This document shows, piece after piece, positions 35,229-45,019 of a stretch of DNA of 64,000 nt. Under the pieces are notes generated by a model, which ran no database searches, was not told where the DNA came from, and saw nothing but the letters and a program-made list of their open reading frames with translations. The stretch spans positions 186,001-250,000 of the forward strand of contig NZ_FOYS01000003.1 in the NCBI RefSeq assembly GCF_900115785.1, read 5' to 3'. Numbering within the stretch: the stretch's first letter is position 1; every line of letters begins with the position of its first letter. The position numbers and the translations under genes were made by a program. This DNA is from Halogeometricum limi (GTDB lineage: Archaea; Halobacteriota; Halobacteria; Halobacteriales; Haloferacaceae).

Positions 35229-36378
35229 CGTTGACTAGGTTCTCCAAGTTTTGGTCGCTCTCTTGCCGAATCTCGTCGATGTTCTCCTGCGCCTCGATGG
35301 CCACCTGCTGGAGCTCTTTGATGCGGGGCACGTTCGTGACCCCGGAGAGCAGGATGACCGACGCGACTTTTCCGGAGTTCCGGATGGGGTAGTCCCCACC
35401 GCGAACCTCCATGCTGCCGGTCTGCTCTTCGATCCACTTCCGCCCGCGCTCTATGCCTTTCCGGTTCAGATGCTCCGGCGGTCCGGCCATCACGAGTAGT
35501 GCACGTTCGGTCCCTTCTACCTCACACGGGAGCGTGAGACGGCCGAGTGCGGCCTTGCGGACCAAGGACGTGATGCGGTTGGTCGTGTGTGCGGTGTCTA
35601 TCTGGTCGTCCTCGCTCCCGCCCGTAATGCGCGAGAGGAGGCCGCTGCCCGAGTTCTTCTCCTCGACGGTCTCGGAGGCGTATCCGACCGTGGAGACGCC
35701 GCCGCCGGCGAGCGTGTTGATTATCTCGGAGGAGTCGACGACGCTCTCTGCGACCTCGCCCCCTTGCTCGACTTCTCCTGCCCCGAACAGGACGCCGAAG
35801 CGGGTGACGATCTCTTCGTTGATCTCGTCGTACCCTCCTTGCACCGACTCGCCGGTCTTTCGCCAGGAGTCGTTGTCGAACACCATGAGGTTGTCAACCT
35901 CGCGGACGAACGTCTGGAACGACCGCGCGGCGTTGAGCGTGTAGATTCCACCCTCGTCACCGCCCGGCAAGACGCCGAGTCCGTAGACTGGCTCTGTGTA
36001 GATTCGTTTCAAGTGTTTCGCTAATACGGGCGCGCCACCGCTTCCGGTGCCGCCACCGAGTCCCGAGACGACGAGGAACGCGTCCACTTCGTGGACGGGG
36101 ATGCTGTCGACAGCACCCTGCACCTCGTCGATGTCTTCTTCGGCGATTTCGGCTCCGAGTTCGTTGTCGGCACCGACTCCGTGACCTTTCACACGCGACT
36201 GCCCGATCAGGACGCGCTTGTCCTGTGGGATGTGTTCGAGGCCCATCAAGTCGGCCTTCGCTGAGTTGACCGCGACGGCGGCGCGGACGATGCCCGAACC
36301 GTGTCGCTGGTCGTACTCGACGAATTTGTCGACGATCTTTCCCCCGGCCTGCCCGAATCCGATCATTGCGAGTTTCAT
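35197..36378 (-). CDS. cetZ: Tubulin-like protein CetZ
   Basis: CetZ proteins are GTP-binding cytoskeletal proteins of the FtsZ/tubulin superfamily that control haloarchaeal cell shape and motility. The 393-aa protein has the nucleotide loop GQAGG (9-13), the tubulin signature GGGTGSG (108-114) and the T7-like 'NEEIVTRFGVLFGAGEVEQGG' region. The length matches CetZ1, and from memory the neighbourhood (cetZ followed by cofC and cofG) is like that of Haloferax cetZ1, but paralogue assignment is not proven. The long AT-rich upstream region (36379-36605) probably carries its promoter. Confidence 0.95.
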   Translation of the reverse strand: MKLAMIGFGQAGGKIVDKFVEYDQRHGSGIVRAAVAVNSAKADLMGLEHIPQDKRVLIGQSRVKGHGVGADNELGAEIAEEDIDEVQGAVDSIPVHEVDAFLVVSGLGGGTGSGGAPVLAKHLKRIYTEPVYGLGVLPGGDEGGIYTLNAARSFQTFVREVDNLMVFDNDSWRKTGESVQGGYDEINEEIVTRFGVLFGAGEVEQGGEVAESVVDSSEIINTLAGGGVSTVGYASETVEEKNSGSGLLSRITGGSEDDQIDTAHTTNRITSLVRKAALGRLTLPCEVEGTERALLVMAGPPEHLNRKGIERGRKWIEEQTGSMEVRGGDYPIRNSGKVASVILLSGVTNVPRIKELQQVAIEAQENIDEIRQESDQNLENLVNDDEDELESLF

Positions 36379-36605
36379 CGTTTCTCCGGTCCCCTCGCCA
36401 TTGCGTGTAAGCCAACACGAACGCAGACATAAACTTTGTGATGGGGAACTATCTCGAAAATGATACAATAATTTCGTCAATCGCAAGACAGCGTCGACCC
36501 ATTAATCCATCATTATACGCTTTCGAGTATTTCACGAAACGGTGACTGTCAACTAACTCTGTATATTTTGGTGGTCTTAACGCCGAAAATTGGGCGGCTT
36601 CGTCG

Positions 36606-37505
36606 TCAGTTTCGGTCGTGCGCGTCGCGGAGGTAGGCACGCAACGTGGTGAGTTCACCAGTGCCGTAGCCGAACGCGCCGATGGCGTTGTCGTCGGTGA
36701 CGTTGTCGAACTTGAGCGAGCGGTACTGGTCCGTTCCCATCGGGAACCCGGGGATGGCCCCGCCGATGGTGAGTCCGACCTTCGCCAGTCCCATCGGAAC
36801 GGGAACGACGGTGGTCGAACGGCCGTCCGACTCGTGGATCAGCTTGGCGATCTCCGCGAGGGTGAGTTTGTCGGGGCCGCCTATCTCGTACGTCTGGCCG
36901 ACGTGTTTCTCGTCCTCTACGGCGTCGGCCATCATCCGGGCGACGTCCGTCACGTGGATGGGCTGAAAGCGCGTCTTGCCGCCGCCGGGGAGTGCGCTGA
37001 CGTACGGCGGGGCGAGGAGTTTCGTAAAGGAGACGAACTCGCCGCCGTCGCCGAAGATGACGGAGGGGCGGAAGATGGTCCAGTCGAGGACCGACTCCGT
37101 AACGATCTCCTCGGCGCGGCCCTTCGCCCGGATGTACGCGGTCGGTCCGTCCGGGTCGGCACCGAGCGCGCTCATCTGGACGAACCGGTCGACGTCGTTT
37201 TTCTCGGCCGCGCGGACGACGTTCTCGGTTCCCTGTCGGTGTATCTTGTCGTGCATCTCCTTGCCGCCGCTCGGTTTGAACAACGGCGAGAGCGCGACGA
37301 GGTTGTAGACGGCGTCCATCCCGTCGAACGCGTCTTTGATGGAGTCGTAGGCGGTGACGTTGCCCATCACCTTGTTGACGCCCTTCGGGAGGTCGTCGCT
37401 GTTCGGACTCCGGGACATCGCGGTCACCTCGTGACCCCGTTGTTTCAGTTCGCGGCACAGGTTCGTTCCGACGAAGCCGCTGCCGCCGACCACGAGAACT
37501 TTCAT
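36606..37505 (-). CDS. NDUFA9-like NAD(P)-binding atypical SDR protein
   Basis: A 299-aa protein with the dinucleotide-binding motif '[30 protein letters not shown]' at the start and '[23 protein letters not shown]', '[12 protein letters not shown]' and '[11 protein letters not shown]' as in atypical short-chain dehydrogenases related to complex I NDUFA9. Such proteins often bind NADPH without a full catalytic triad. Divergent from tmk. Confidence 0.88.
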   Translation of the reverse strand: MKVLVVGGSGFVGTNLCRELKQRGHEVTAMSRSPNSDDLPKGVNKVMGNVTAYDSIKDAFDGMDAVYNLVALSPLFKPSGGKEMHDKIHRQGTENVVRAAEKNDVDRFVQMSALGADPDGPTAYIRAKGRAEEIVTESVLDWTIFRPSVIFGDGGEFVSFTKLLAPPYVSALPGGGKTRFQPIHVTDVARMMADAVEDEKHVGQTYEIGGPDKLTLAEIAKLIHESDGRSTTVVPVPMGLAKVGLTIGGAIPGFPMGTDQYRSLKFDNVTDDNAIGAFGYGTGELTTLRAYLRDAHDRN

Positions 37506-37655
37506 CGGTTCTACTTGTCTCGGAAGCGCCGTAAATCTACCCCCGCCGCGGCCGTCGTCTCCCGATTTCTCGTCGGATTCCTCGCGCGTACTATCCGGTG
37601 CGTCCGTCGAGTGAGACCCGAGTCGTTTTACTCCCCCGACGGTCCACGTCGAACT

Positions 37656-38252
37656 ATGCTCATCACCTTAGAGGGACTCGACGGGAGCGGAAAGACCACC
37701 GCGTGGGAGGCGTTGCACGACGTCTACCCCGACGCGGTGTTCACCCGCGAACCCACCGAGTCGTGGTACGGCGACGCCGTCTACCGTTCGATGGGGGACG
37801 AAGACGCCGACGCCCTCGCCGAACTGTTCCTCTTTACGGCGGACCACGCCGACCACCTCTCTCGGGTCGTCCGGCCCGCACTCGCCGAGGGCGAACTCGT
37901 CGTCTCGGACCGCTACTCGGACTCGCGGTTCGCCTACCAGGCGGCGACGCTCGAAGAGTCGGAACTCCGTCGCCCCCTCGACTACATCCGCGGCATCCAC
38001 GCCGCCTTCTCCCGGCCGCCGGACGCGACCATCTACTTAGACGTCGACCCGGAGACGGCCGCCGCCCGCGCGGGAGCGACGAACAAGTTCGAGCGAGCGT
38101 CGTATCTCCGGACAGTCCGCGAGAACTACGAACGTCTCATCGACGCCGAACCCCACCGATTCGTGCGCGTCGACGCGACGGAACCACCCGAGGACGTCGT
38201 CGAGATGGTCGAACGGAGCGTCGAGCGTCTGGTCCGCGAACACGACGACTGA
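37656..38252 (+). CDS. tmk: dTMP kinase (thymidylate kinase)
   Basis: Phosphorylates dTMP to dTDP. The 198-aa protein has the P-loop GLDGSGKT (7-14), '[17 protein letters not shown]', the DR-Y motif '[14 protein letters not shown]' and '[15 protein letters not shown]'. The start at 37656 gives the exact family N-terminus ([13 protein letters not shown]). Its stop lies 4 bp from the stop of the convergent membrane-protein gene. Confidence 0.95.
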   Translation: MLITLEGLDGSGKTTAWEALHDVYPDAVFTREPTESWYGDAVYRSMGDEDADALAELFLFTADHADHLSRVVRPALAEGELVVSDRYSDSRFAYQAATLEESELRRPLDYIRGIHAAFSRPPDATIYLDVDPETAAARAGATNKFERASYLRTVRENYERLIDAEPHRFVRVDATEPPEDVVEMVERSVERLVREHDD

Positions 38253-38256
38253 CCCG

Positions 38257-38580
38257 CTAGCTCCGCGACTCGGGCAGGTCGTACTCCTCCGGCGGCGGGA
38301 CGTAGACGGTGTCGATGGTGAACCCGAGAGCGAGGGGCATCCCGACGCTGATTGCTAACAGGGTCACTCCGTCGAAGTTCAGCCCCGCACCGATTGGAAG
38401 GAGCCCGAAGAAGACGAGCGTTGTCACGACCAGAACGAGCGGAGTGAGCAGCAGCGAGTAGATGACGTACCCCCACTGGGTCTTCAAGCGGATGCGGAAG
38501 AACCGGGTCAGCACCGCGGCGACGAGGGTGTGGACGACGAGCACCACCCCGAACAGCGCGAGGTTGAGGACCGAGACCAT
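38257..38580 (-). CDS. Small haloarchaeal membrane protein
   Basis: A 107-aa protein with about three hydrophobic segments (roughly 5-27, 38-65, 72-92) and a C-terminal 'VYVPPPEEYDLPESRS' tail. No recognised family function. The ATG at 38580 is used; the longer open frame upstream lacks membrane-protein character. Confidence 0.72.
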   Translation of the reverse strand: MVSVLNLALFGVVLVVHTLVAAVLTRFFRIRLKTQWGYVIYSLLLTPLVLVVTTLVFFGLLPIGAGLNFDGVTLLAISVGMPLALGFTIDTVYVPPPEEYDLPESRS

Positions 38581-38701
38581 ACCCGAGGTAGGGAGTCTGG
38601 AGACTTTACACCAACGGGTCCGGCCGTCGACAGGCGGCCGACTCCGACATTGCTCACGAAAATCGTGGACGTTTATGACGGCCCCCGGTGACGTGCCCCG
38701 T

Positions 38702-39748
38702 ATGCACCGACTCATCGGCAAGCGCTCTCTCGACGACTCGTGGCTGGACGAGGAGGACGCGCGCGCCGCCTTCCGCGACATGGTCCGGACGCGACGACTC
38801 GACGAACGCGCGCTCGCTCTCCAACGTCGCGGGTGGATGAGCGGCTATCCGCCGTATCAGGGACAGGAGGCCTCGCAGGTGGGCGCCGCGCACGCGATGC
38901 GCGAGGACGACGTGCTCTTTCCCACGTACCGGTCGAACGCGCTCCAGGTCGCACGCGGCGTCCCGATGAGCGACGTGCTCGCGTTCCGCCGCGGCCACCC
39001 CGAGTTCACCTCCGGTCACGACGTCCCCGTCTTCCCGCAGGCCGTCCCCATCGCCACGCAGATTCCGCTCGCGACGGGCGCGGGCATGGCGGCGACGTAC
39101 CTCGAAGAGGAACACGCCATCCTCGTCTGCTTCGGCGACGGCGCGACGAGCGAGGGCGACTTCCACGAGGGGCTGAACTTCGCGGGCGTCTTCGACGCGC
39201 CGGTGGTGTTCTTCTGCGAGAACAACGCGTGGGCCATCTCGATGCCGCAAGAGCGCCAGACCGCGAGCGAATCTATCGCCGTCAAGGCCGAAGCGTACGG
39301 CTTCGAGGGCGTTCAGGTTGACGGCAACGACCCGCTCGCCGTCCGCGAGACGGTGACCGAAGCGCTCTCGGACGCCCGCGAGGGGTCGCCGGTGCTCGTC
39401 GAGAGCCTCACCTACCGACAGGGTGCGCACACGACGGCCGACGACCCGAGCGCGTACCGCGACGACGACCCGGACCTGCCGGAGTGGCGCGTCCGCGACC
39501 CGCTGGAGCGCTTCGAGGAGTTCCTTCGCGGGGAGGGCATCGTCGACGACGCGTTCGTGGAGTCGGTCCGCGAGGAGACCGAATCCGAGTTACGAGACGC
39601 CGTCGAGACGGTCGAGTCGCTCCCCGACCCCGACCCGGACGACGTCTTCGAACACGCGTACGAGACGCTCCCCCCGGAACTGCTTCGCCAACGCGAGGAG
39701 ATGCGCGAGTTCCTCGCTACGCACGACCCCTACGAACTGGAGCGCTGA
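38702..39748 (+). CDS. Thiamine-dependent dehydrogenase E1 component, alpha subunit
   Basis: A 348-aa homologue of pyruvate/branched-chain 2-oxoacid dehydrogenase E1-alpha. The thiamine diphosphate motif runs from 'GDGATSEGDFHEGLNFAGVF' to 'FFCENNAWAIS'. 'YPPYQGQEASQVGAAHAMREDDVLFPTYR' and 'YRQGAHTTADDPSAYR' are also typical. No E1-beta, E2 or E3 gene is adjacent, so its partner subunit must be elsewhere. The substrate is not predictable. Confidence 0.9.
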   Translation: MHRLIGKRSLDDSWLDEEDARAAFRDMVRTRRLDERALALQRRGWMSGYPPYQGQEASQVGAAHAMREDDVLFPTYRSNALQVARGVPMSDVLAFRRGHPEFTSGHDVPVFPQAVPIATQIPLATGAGMAATYLEEEHAILVCFGDGATSEGDFHEGLNFAGVFDAPVVFFCENNAWAISMPQERQTASESIAVKAEAYGFEGVQVDGNDPLAVRETVTEALSDAREGSPVLVESLTYRQGAHTTADDPSAYRDDDPDLPEWRVRDPLERFEEFLRGEGIVDDAFVESVREETESELRDAVETVESLPDPDPDDVFEHAYETLPPELLRQREEMREFLATHDPYELER

Positions 39749-39753
39749 GTCGC

Positions 39754-40158
39754 TTAGGAGGCGAACACGGAGCCGTCGTCGCCGACGTACTCGACGCCGA
39801 CGACCGAGTGGAGATACCAGTTCGTCGCCGCGGTTCCGACGAGGAACGACACCACGCCGAGACGGACCGGGGGCGACGCACGGAGGACGAGAAACACCGC
39901 CGCCAGCGTAAACGAGGCGATGAAGGCGAACCGGACGCCTCGGTGTCCGAGCGCTTCTGCGACCCGCGGCGAACTCCGCCCGAGAGAGAAGTAGCTACCT
40001 AACGGAACTCCGACGAGGACGACGGCGAGACTCGTCGAGGGCGAGAGGGCGGACACCACCGCGTGCACGTCTCCGAAGACGGCGAACGCGGCGGCGAACA
40101 GACTCGTCGCCGCGTCGGTCTTCAGCGACGAGCGGACGTCGTCGGGGAGAGCGGTCAC
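39754..40158 (-). CDS. Hypothetical small membrane protein
   Basis: A 134-aa protein with about four hydrophobic segments ('SLFAAAFAVFGDVHAVVSAL', 'SLAVVLVGVPLGSYF', 'VRFAFIASFTLAAVFLVL', 'LGVVSFLVGTAATNWYL'). Convergent with the E1-alpha gene (5 bp apart). Function unknown. Confidence 0.68.
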   Translation of the reverse strand: MTALPDDVRSSLKTDAATSLFAAAFAVFGDVHAVVSALSPSTSLAVVLVGVPLGSYFSLGRSSPRVAEALGHRGVRFAFIASFTLAAVFLVLRASPPVRLGVVSFLVGTAATNWYLHSVVGVEYVGDDGSVFAS

Positions 40159-40225
40159 GGAGACGCGTTCGTCTGACCGCTACTTCAACGTCCGTCGCGT
40201 TCGTCGCCCGTCGCCCGCTTCGCCT

Positions 40226-40459
40226 TCAGTCCTCCATCGAGATGTACGTCTTCGTGTCCGTCACGCCCTGAAGCCCCTGGATGTTGCTCGACGACGTCTT
40301 GAGGATGTCGTACACCTCGTCGGCCTCGACTTCGGTGATGATGTCGTACGCACCGGCGACGATGTGCGCCTCCGTCACCGTCTCGAACTCACGAATCGGC
40401 GTGAGCAGTTGCTCTGATTCGCCCGCCCCGGTCTTGACCATGATGAAGGCGTGTACCAT
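40226..40459 (-). CDS. Stand-alone RAM (Lrp ligand-binding) domain protein
   Basis: A 77-aa protein consisting only of the Lrp/AsnC effector domain: 'VHAFIMVKTGAGESEQLLTPIREFETVTEAHIVAGAYDIITEVEADEV' with the final 'TDTKTYISM'. It has no DNA-binding part, so it may sense an amino acid and act through partners. The ATG at 40459 gives the standard start. It is divergent from trkA (91 bp spacer). Confidence 0.85.
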   Translation of the reverse strand: MVHAFIMVKTGAGESEQLLTPIREFETVTEAHIVAGAYDIITEVEADEVYDILKTSSSNIQGLQGVTDTKTYISMED

Positions 40460-40517
40460 GCTACACATGACCACGCGACGCGACATAGCGTTTGCGACAC
40501 CTGCTACCGCGGGGCAA

Positions 40518-40527
40518 GCTTATTCAT
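40518..40527 (+). promoter_or_regulatory. TATA element of trkA
   Basis: GCTTATTCAT is centred about 28 nt before the trkA ATG at 40551, as expected for a leaderless transcript. Confidence 0.5.
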
Positions 40528-40550
40528 CTCAGACGGCGTACGTGTGTTCC

Positions 40551-41234
40551 ATGCGGTTCGTTATCATTGGTGCAGGACGAGTGGGGCTTCGAACGGCCCG
40601 TGTCCTCCGCGAGGAGGGACACGAGGTGACTATCGTCGAACTGGACGACAACCGCGTCGAGCGGGCCCGTGAGGCGGGCTTCGAGGTGGTCGAAGGCGAC
40701 GGCTCCAGAGAGGAGACGCTGGAACGCGCGGGCGTCGAAGACGCCGACGCGCTCGGCGCGCTCACGAGCGACTTGAACGTCAACTTCGCCGCGTGCTCTA
40801 TCGCGAAGCACCACGGCCTCCGGACGGTCCTCCGCGTCGACGAGGACTACCGCGAGGAGGTGTACCACAAGTACGCCGACGAAGTCGACGAGGTGGTCTA
40901 CCCCGAACGCCTCGGAGCCATCGGCGCGAAGAACGCCCTCCTCGGCGGGTCGATTCGCGCCATCGCCGACATCGCACAGAACCTTCAGGTCGTCCTCATG
41001 ACGGTCACGGAGGAGTCGCCGATGCGAGGCTACTCCATCGAGGAAGTCGCGCTCCCCGCGCAGGCGCGTATCCTCGCGTTCGGGAAGTCCGACGAACCGA
41101 TGGGTATCCCGCTGGCGGACGACTCGCTCGAAGTGGGTGACCGACTCGCTATCCTGGCCGACTTCGACGTGCTCGGCGAGGTCAGACAACTCCTCGTCGG
41201 CGAGGGAGTCGCCGCGGCCGTCGGGGGTGCCTGA
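40551..41234 (+). CDS. trkA: TrkA-family potassium uptake regulatory protein
   Basis: A 227-aa peripheral regulator of potassium transport. It has an NAD-binding TrkA-N domain ('FVIIGAGRVGLRTARVLREEGHEVTIVELD', then 'GDGSREETLERAGVEDADALGALTSD') and a TrkA-C domain (about 140-220; 'GYSIEEVALPAQARILAFGKSDEPMGIPLADDSLEVGDRLAILADF'). No TrkH/Trk membrane subunit is in the window. A RAM-domain gene begins 1 bp after its stop, and another lies divergently upstream. Confidence 0.9.
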   Translation: MRFVIIGAGRVGLRTARVLREEGHEVTIVELDDNRVERAREAGFEVVEGDGSREETLERAGVEDADALGALTSDLNVNFAACSIAKHHGLRTVLRVDEDYREEVYHKYADEVDEVVYPERLGAIGAKNALLGGSIRAIADIAQNLQVVLMTVTEESPMRGYSIEEVALPAQARILAFGKSDEPMGIPLADDSLEVGDRLAILADFDVLGEVRQLLVGEGVAAAVGGA

Positions 41235-41235
41235 G

Positions 41236-41466
41236 ATGGTCACCGCTTACGTCATGGTGAAAGCGTCGACGGGCGACGTGGACCGCCTGAAAGAGACGAT
41301 GCTGAACCTCCACGACGGCGTCGAGAGCGTCAGCATCGTCGCCGGCGACGTGGACTTCATCGTCAAAGCGCACGTCGAGACGCCGGCGGAAGTGAAGGAC
41401 ATCGCCGCCTCGATACACGAGATGACCGGTATCGAGGACACGCAGACGTACATCGCGATGGACTAA
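41236..41466 (+). CDS. Stand-alone RAM (Lrp ligand-binding) domain protein coupled to trkA
   Basis: A 76-aa RAM-domain protein: 'TAYVMVKASTGDVDRLKETMLNLHDGVESVSIVAGDVDFIVKAHVETPAEV' ending 'EDTQTYIAMD'. It is 1 bp downstream of trkA, so it is co-transcribed. It is a paralogue of the divergent protein at 40226. Confidence 0.87.
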   Translation: MVTAYVMVKASTGDVDRLKETMLNLHDGVESVSIVAGDVDFIVKAHVETPAEVKDIAASIHEMTGIEDTQTYIAMD

Positions 41467-41505
41467 AGAGAGAACGAAAGAGAACGAGAGACGGACGAAC
41501 GGCGG

Positions 41506-42006
41506 CTACAGCGGTGGGCCGTCTCCGTTCGCCGCGTCCGTCGCGCGGTTTATCAGACCGGAGACGGGCTCCGTGTACTCGTAGCCCGGGATGATTCCCT
41601 GTACGTACGTCCCCTCGACGTAGTCGATGACCGCTCCGGCGTCCTCGACGCCCCGCCGTTCGTTGATGTCGGAGAACGAGGTGCTGACGACGGCCGTCTC
41701 GCCCGCGCGGGTCACGTCGACCGCGAAGTCGTGTTCGGCCTTCGTGACGCCGCCGACGTCCGCCGCGCGCAGCTCGAACGTCTCGTACCACCCGTCTTCG
41801 ACCACCGGAGCCACGTCGTCGGCGACGGTGGCGTCGAGCATCGGGACGCGAACCGTCACGTCGAACGTTATCTCGCCGCCGTCTTCGCCGACGGTGACCC
41901 GGCCGTCGAACACCGTCGCGGTCCACTCGAACGTCGCGTCGTCGATTCGGTCGAACGAGTCGTGGTCGCGGAAGGCGCGTCGCGCCCGGTCAGGTACCTC
42001 ACTCAT
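41506..42006 (-). CDS. Haloarchaeal DUF5813-like protein
   Basis: A 166-aa acidic soluble protein. The start 'RARRAFRDHDSFDRIDDATFEWTATVFDGRVTV' fits the haloarchaeal DUF5813 pattern from memory. The end 'YVQGIIPGYEYTEPVSGLINRA' is a distinctive conserved-looking stretch. No membrane segment; function unknown. Confidence 0.72.
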   Translation of the reverse strand: MSEVPDRARRAFRDHDSFDRIDDATFEWTATVFDGRVTVGEDGGEITFDVTVRVPMLDATVADDVAPVVEDGWYETFELRAADVGGVTKAEHDFAVDVTRAGETAVVSTSFSDINERRGVEDAGAVIDYVEGTYVQGIIPGYEYTEPVSGLINRATDAANGDGPPL

Positions 42007-42395
42007 CGCTCGAAGGGAGGCGTCGGCGGGACAAAAGCCCCTCGTGTCGACCGACCCGCGAGTCGAGTCGTCGCCGAGAGCGTTGCGGGGTGCGGCACGT
42101 TTAAGTGGCTGCCCGGCATCATTGCAGATGACGCTTCGCTTTGGAGGGCCGAAGCGTCAGCGGGGACCAATTCAGGGCGGCAGCGTCCGTTCGGGATTTT
42201 CCCGACCGGGCGCTACCTTTTCCCACGAACTCACGAGACAGAGCGACTGCGTCGTCGCACGCGTCGATTACTCGCCGCCGAGTGTAGCGAATCGATAGTG
42301 GATAGGTTCGAAGTCGAACGCGAGTGACGACGCCGTCCCGAACGGCGCGCGAGGATTCGATTCGACGCTCACCGACGCGGCGGAGTTGAGGCCAG
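42007..42395. other. Intergenic region holding a promoter-hairpin locus
   Basis: This 389-bp spacer contains the promoters of the DUF5813 gene (minus strand, T-rich at about 42034-42040) and the possible RNA gene annotated separately. Bases 42230-42395 hold nothing that I can support. Confidence 0.5.
42127..42222 (+). ncRNA. Candidate small non-coding RNA
   Basis: A TATA-like GTTTAAG (42099-42105) lies about 25 nt before a perfect 10-bp stem, TGACGCTTCG (42129-42138) with CGAAGCGTCA (42150-42159) and an 11-nt loop. A second hairpin, TCGGGATTTTCCCGA (42191-42205), is followed by a T-run at 42219-42222. No plus-strand gene follows for 4 kb, so the promoter would drive a short RNA. The boundaries are approximate and the family is not recognised. 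Confidence 0.35.
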
Positions 42396-44897
42396 TCAGT
42401 CGTCGTCGGCCGCGGCGGTCGGCGCGGAGTCTGGCACCGGTTCGTCCGCGTCGGTGTCTCTCTCCTCTGTTCCCGTGGCGACGTCCACGTCTTCTGTATC
42501 CGCGCCGGTCTCTCCCGCTTCTGTATCCGCGTCGACGCCCACCTCTGCGTCTGCGTCCACATCGGCATCTTCCGCGCCTGCGCCGACGTCCGCGCTCGCG
42601 CCCGCGCCCGTATCCTCGTCGGCATCTGCGACCGGTTCCGCCACCGACTCGGCGTCCGCCGGACGCTCGCCGTCGTCTGCGTCCTCTCGGTCCGCCACCG
42701 CTTCGCTCACGTCGAACGCCTCGACGCGTTCCGCGAGGTCCGCCGTCTGGTCGGACAGTTCTTCCACCTCCCGCGCGACGGTCTCCAGCGAGGCGGTCTG
42801 TTGCTGGGCGGCGGCGGCGACGTCCTCGGCTTGACCGTCCGTCTGCGCGGCGATGGCCGCCGCGTCGTCGACGCTCTCGGCGACCTGTTGGGTCGACGTG
42901 GCCTGCGAGTCGGTCGCGTGGTCGATAGACTGGACGCTGTGGTCGACTTCTTCGACCAGGTCGACGGCGTCTCGGATGGCGTCGACGCCGTCCTCGATGG
43001 TGTCGGAACCGGATTCGACGGACGACTCCATCTCGTGCATCTGTTCGACCGCCTCCGTCGTCGCGCCGCGCACGGCGTCGATGGAGTCGGCGATGTCGTC
43101 CGTCGCGGCCGCCGTCTCTTCTGCGAGGTGTTTCACCTCGTCGGCGACGACGGCGAATCCGGCACCCGCCTCGCCCGCCCGCGACGCCTCGATGGACGCG
43201 TTCAGCGCGAGGATGTTCGTCTGCTCTGCGATGTCGTCGATGAGGTCGACGACCGACGCGATGTCCGTCACCTCCTCGTCGAGACGCGACACGCACGCCG
43301 TGACCGTCTCGGCTTGCGCGGCTATCTCTCGCATCTCGCGACCGACGGCCGTCGCCGCTTCTCGCCCGTCGTCGCCGCGTTCGGCCGCCCGCTTCGATAG
43401 GTCCGACAGTTCGTTCGCCTGCGCGGCTATCTCTTCGACCGTCGCCGAGAGGTCGGCCGTCTGGTCGGAGACGCTCTGGAGCGTGTCGAGTTGCTCGGCG
43501 GCACCGGCCGAAATCTCCTGCGTCGAGCGACTCACCTGTCGACTCGCCGTCGCGACCTCTTCGGTCCCGACGCCGACCCGTCCGGAGGAGGCGGCCACCC
43601 GGTCGGCGAACGCGCCGACTTCGGCCACCGTCTCCTCCCACTCGTCCATCATCCCGTTGAACCGCCGACCGACCTCGGCCATCGCCTCGGCGTCGCCGGC
43701 GGCGTCGGGGTCCATTCGAACCGTCAGGTCGCCCGCCGCGGCGGCGTCCATCGTCTCGCCGTAGTCGGTGGCGGCGCGTTCGAGCGTCGCGGCCGTCGCC
43801 TCGGACTCGCGTATCCGCGCGTCCAACGCGTCGCGCATCTCGGCGAACGACTCCGAGAGCGTGCCGAACTCGTCGACGCGGCGCGAGGAGAACTCCACGT
43901 CCATGTCGCCGTCGGCGAGTCGTTCCGCGCGGGACTGGAGGCGGCGGAGCGAGACGACGGTGCCGCGTCCGAGCGTCAGGCCGACGAGGACGAACCCGGC
44001 GACTGCGGTGCCGATGAGCACCGAGAGGTCGTTTCGGACCTGCGTGAGAAGCGCGAAGACGTTCTCTCTCGGGGCCTGCACGAGGACTATCCAGTCGGTG
44101 CCCTGCACCGGCGCGTAGGCGACGACGCTCGCGTCCGACTTTCCGTCGGCGGCGCGTTCGACGACGCCGCTCTCGTCGCCCGCCTCGACGGCGGCGGCCA
44201 GACCGGGCGTGTTCTCGCCGTCGCGGTACGCCGTCAGGACGTTCTTGCCGTAGCGGTCGAACAGCACCGTCCCGTCCGTTCGGACGACCTGCGTGTGAGA
44301 GCCCTCGACGGGTTCCGCAAAGGACTTCGCGTGCTGCGTCGCGTCGGTCACGACCAACACCGCGCGGTCGGTTCCGGGGACGGGACTGGCGAACGCGACG
44401 AGTTGGAGGCCGCCGTTGCGGTATACCTCGCTCACCGCGACGTCGGTCGATTGGCTGAACGAGAGTCCCCCGCCGGACCACTCGATGCCCGCGTCGTCCA
44501 GCGTCTTCGTCTCCATCGACCCCGAGGTACTGCGGACGACGTCTCCGGTCGCCGTGTCGACGTAGTGAAGCGCGTACACGTCGCTCGGCAACTGCCCGTG
44601 TTCGCGCAGGAGCGCCCGGTCAGCCTCGTCCGCGTCGGCCGACTGCAGACCGCGGTGCTCCGACAGCATCCGCGCTCGCTGTTCGTTCGTGTCCACCCAC
44701 TCGTTGAGTCCGTCGGCTTCCAACTCTGCCATCGTCTGCAACTCCGCGTGCTTCTCTCTCGTCAGTTCCTCGTCGACCTGCGCTTGGGTGTACAGTCCGA
44801 CGCCGACCATCACGCCGAGAAGTACGACGAGGACGAGAGCGTACTTGCGAAAGTAACTCCGCCGCAAGAACGCCGGGAGAACGTCCAGTCTCTTCAT
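42396..44897 (-). CDS. Methyl-accepting transducer (halobacterial Htr-type)
   Basis: An 833-aa membrane receptor. TM1 (about 19-37) and TM2 (about 290-312) flank an extracellular dCache-like sensor domain ('[30 protein letters not shown]', '[19 protein letters not shown]'). Two HAMP-like regions and a long coiled coil follow. The signalling tip '[38 protein letters not shown]' would bind CheA/CheW. Unusually, the last 90 or so residues are a low-complexity Asp/Ala/Glu/Thr tail. No che genes are nearby and the ligand is unknown. Confidence 0.92.
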   Translation of the reverse strand: MKRLDVLPAFLRRSYFRKYALVLVVLLGVMVGVGLYTQAQVDEELTREKHAELQTMAELEADGLNEWVDTNEQRARMLSEHRGLQSADADEADRALLREHGQLPSDVYALHYVDTATGDVVRSTSGSMETKTLDDAGIEWSGGGLSFSQSTDVAVSEVYRNGGLQLVAFASPVPGTDRAVLVVTDATQHAKSFAEPVEGSHTQVVRTDGTVLFDRYGKNVLTAYRDGENTPGLAAAVEAGDESGVVERAADGKSDASVVAYAPVQGTDWIVLVQAPRENVFALLTQVRNDLSVLIGTAVAGFVLVGLTLGRGTVVSLRRLQSRAERLADGDMDVEFSSRRVDEFGTLSESFAEMRDALDARIRESEATAATLERAATDYGETMDAAAAGDLTVRMDPDAAGDAEAMAEVGRRFNGMMDEWEETVAEVGAFADRVAASSGRVGVGTEEVATASRQVSRSTQEISAGAAEQLDTLQSVSDQTADLSATVEEIAAQANELSDLSKRAAERGDDGREAATAVGREMREIAAQAETVTACVSRLDEEVTDIASVVDLIDDIAEQTNILALNASIEASRAGEAGAGFAVVADEVKHLAEETAAATDDIADSIDAVRGATTEAVEQMHEMESSVESGSDTIEDGVDAIRDAVDLVEEVDHSVQSIDHATDSQATSTQQVAESVDDAAAIAAQTDGQAEDVAAAAQQQTASLETVAREVEELSDQTADLAERVEAFDVSEAVADREDADDGERPADAESVAEPVADADEDTGAGASADVGAGAEDADVDADAEVGVDADTEAGETGADTEDVDVATGTEERDTDADEPVPDSAPTAAADDD

Positions 44898-45019
44898 CGA
44901 CTGGATGTGTCTACTCCGCTATTTAGTGGTACCCCAGAGAGTATCAAACGTGATATTGGGTGGCGACGCGACGACGGGTGAGATAGCGGACGAGCGAGCG
45001 ATGCGAGAAGCGGCTCCGC

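Noticed and set aside
42268-44481. A long minus-strand frame inside the transducer gene
   Set aside because: Low-complexity Arg/Gly composition in a shifted frame of a clear transducer gene; a GC artefact.
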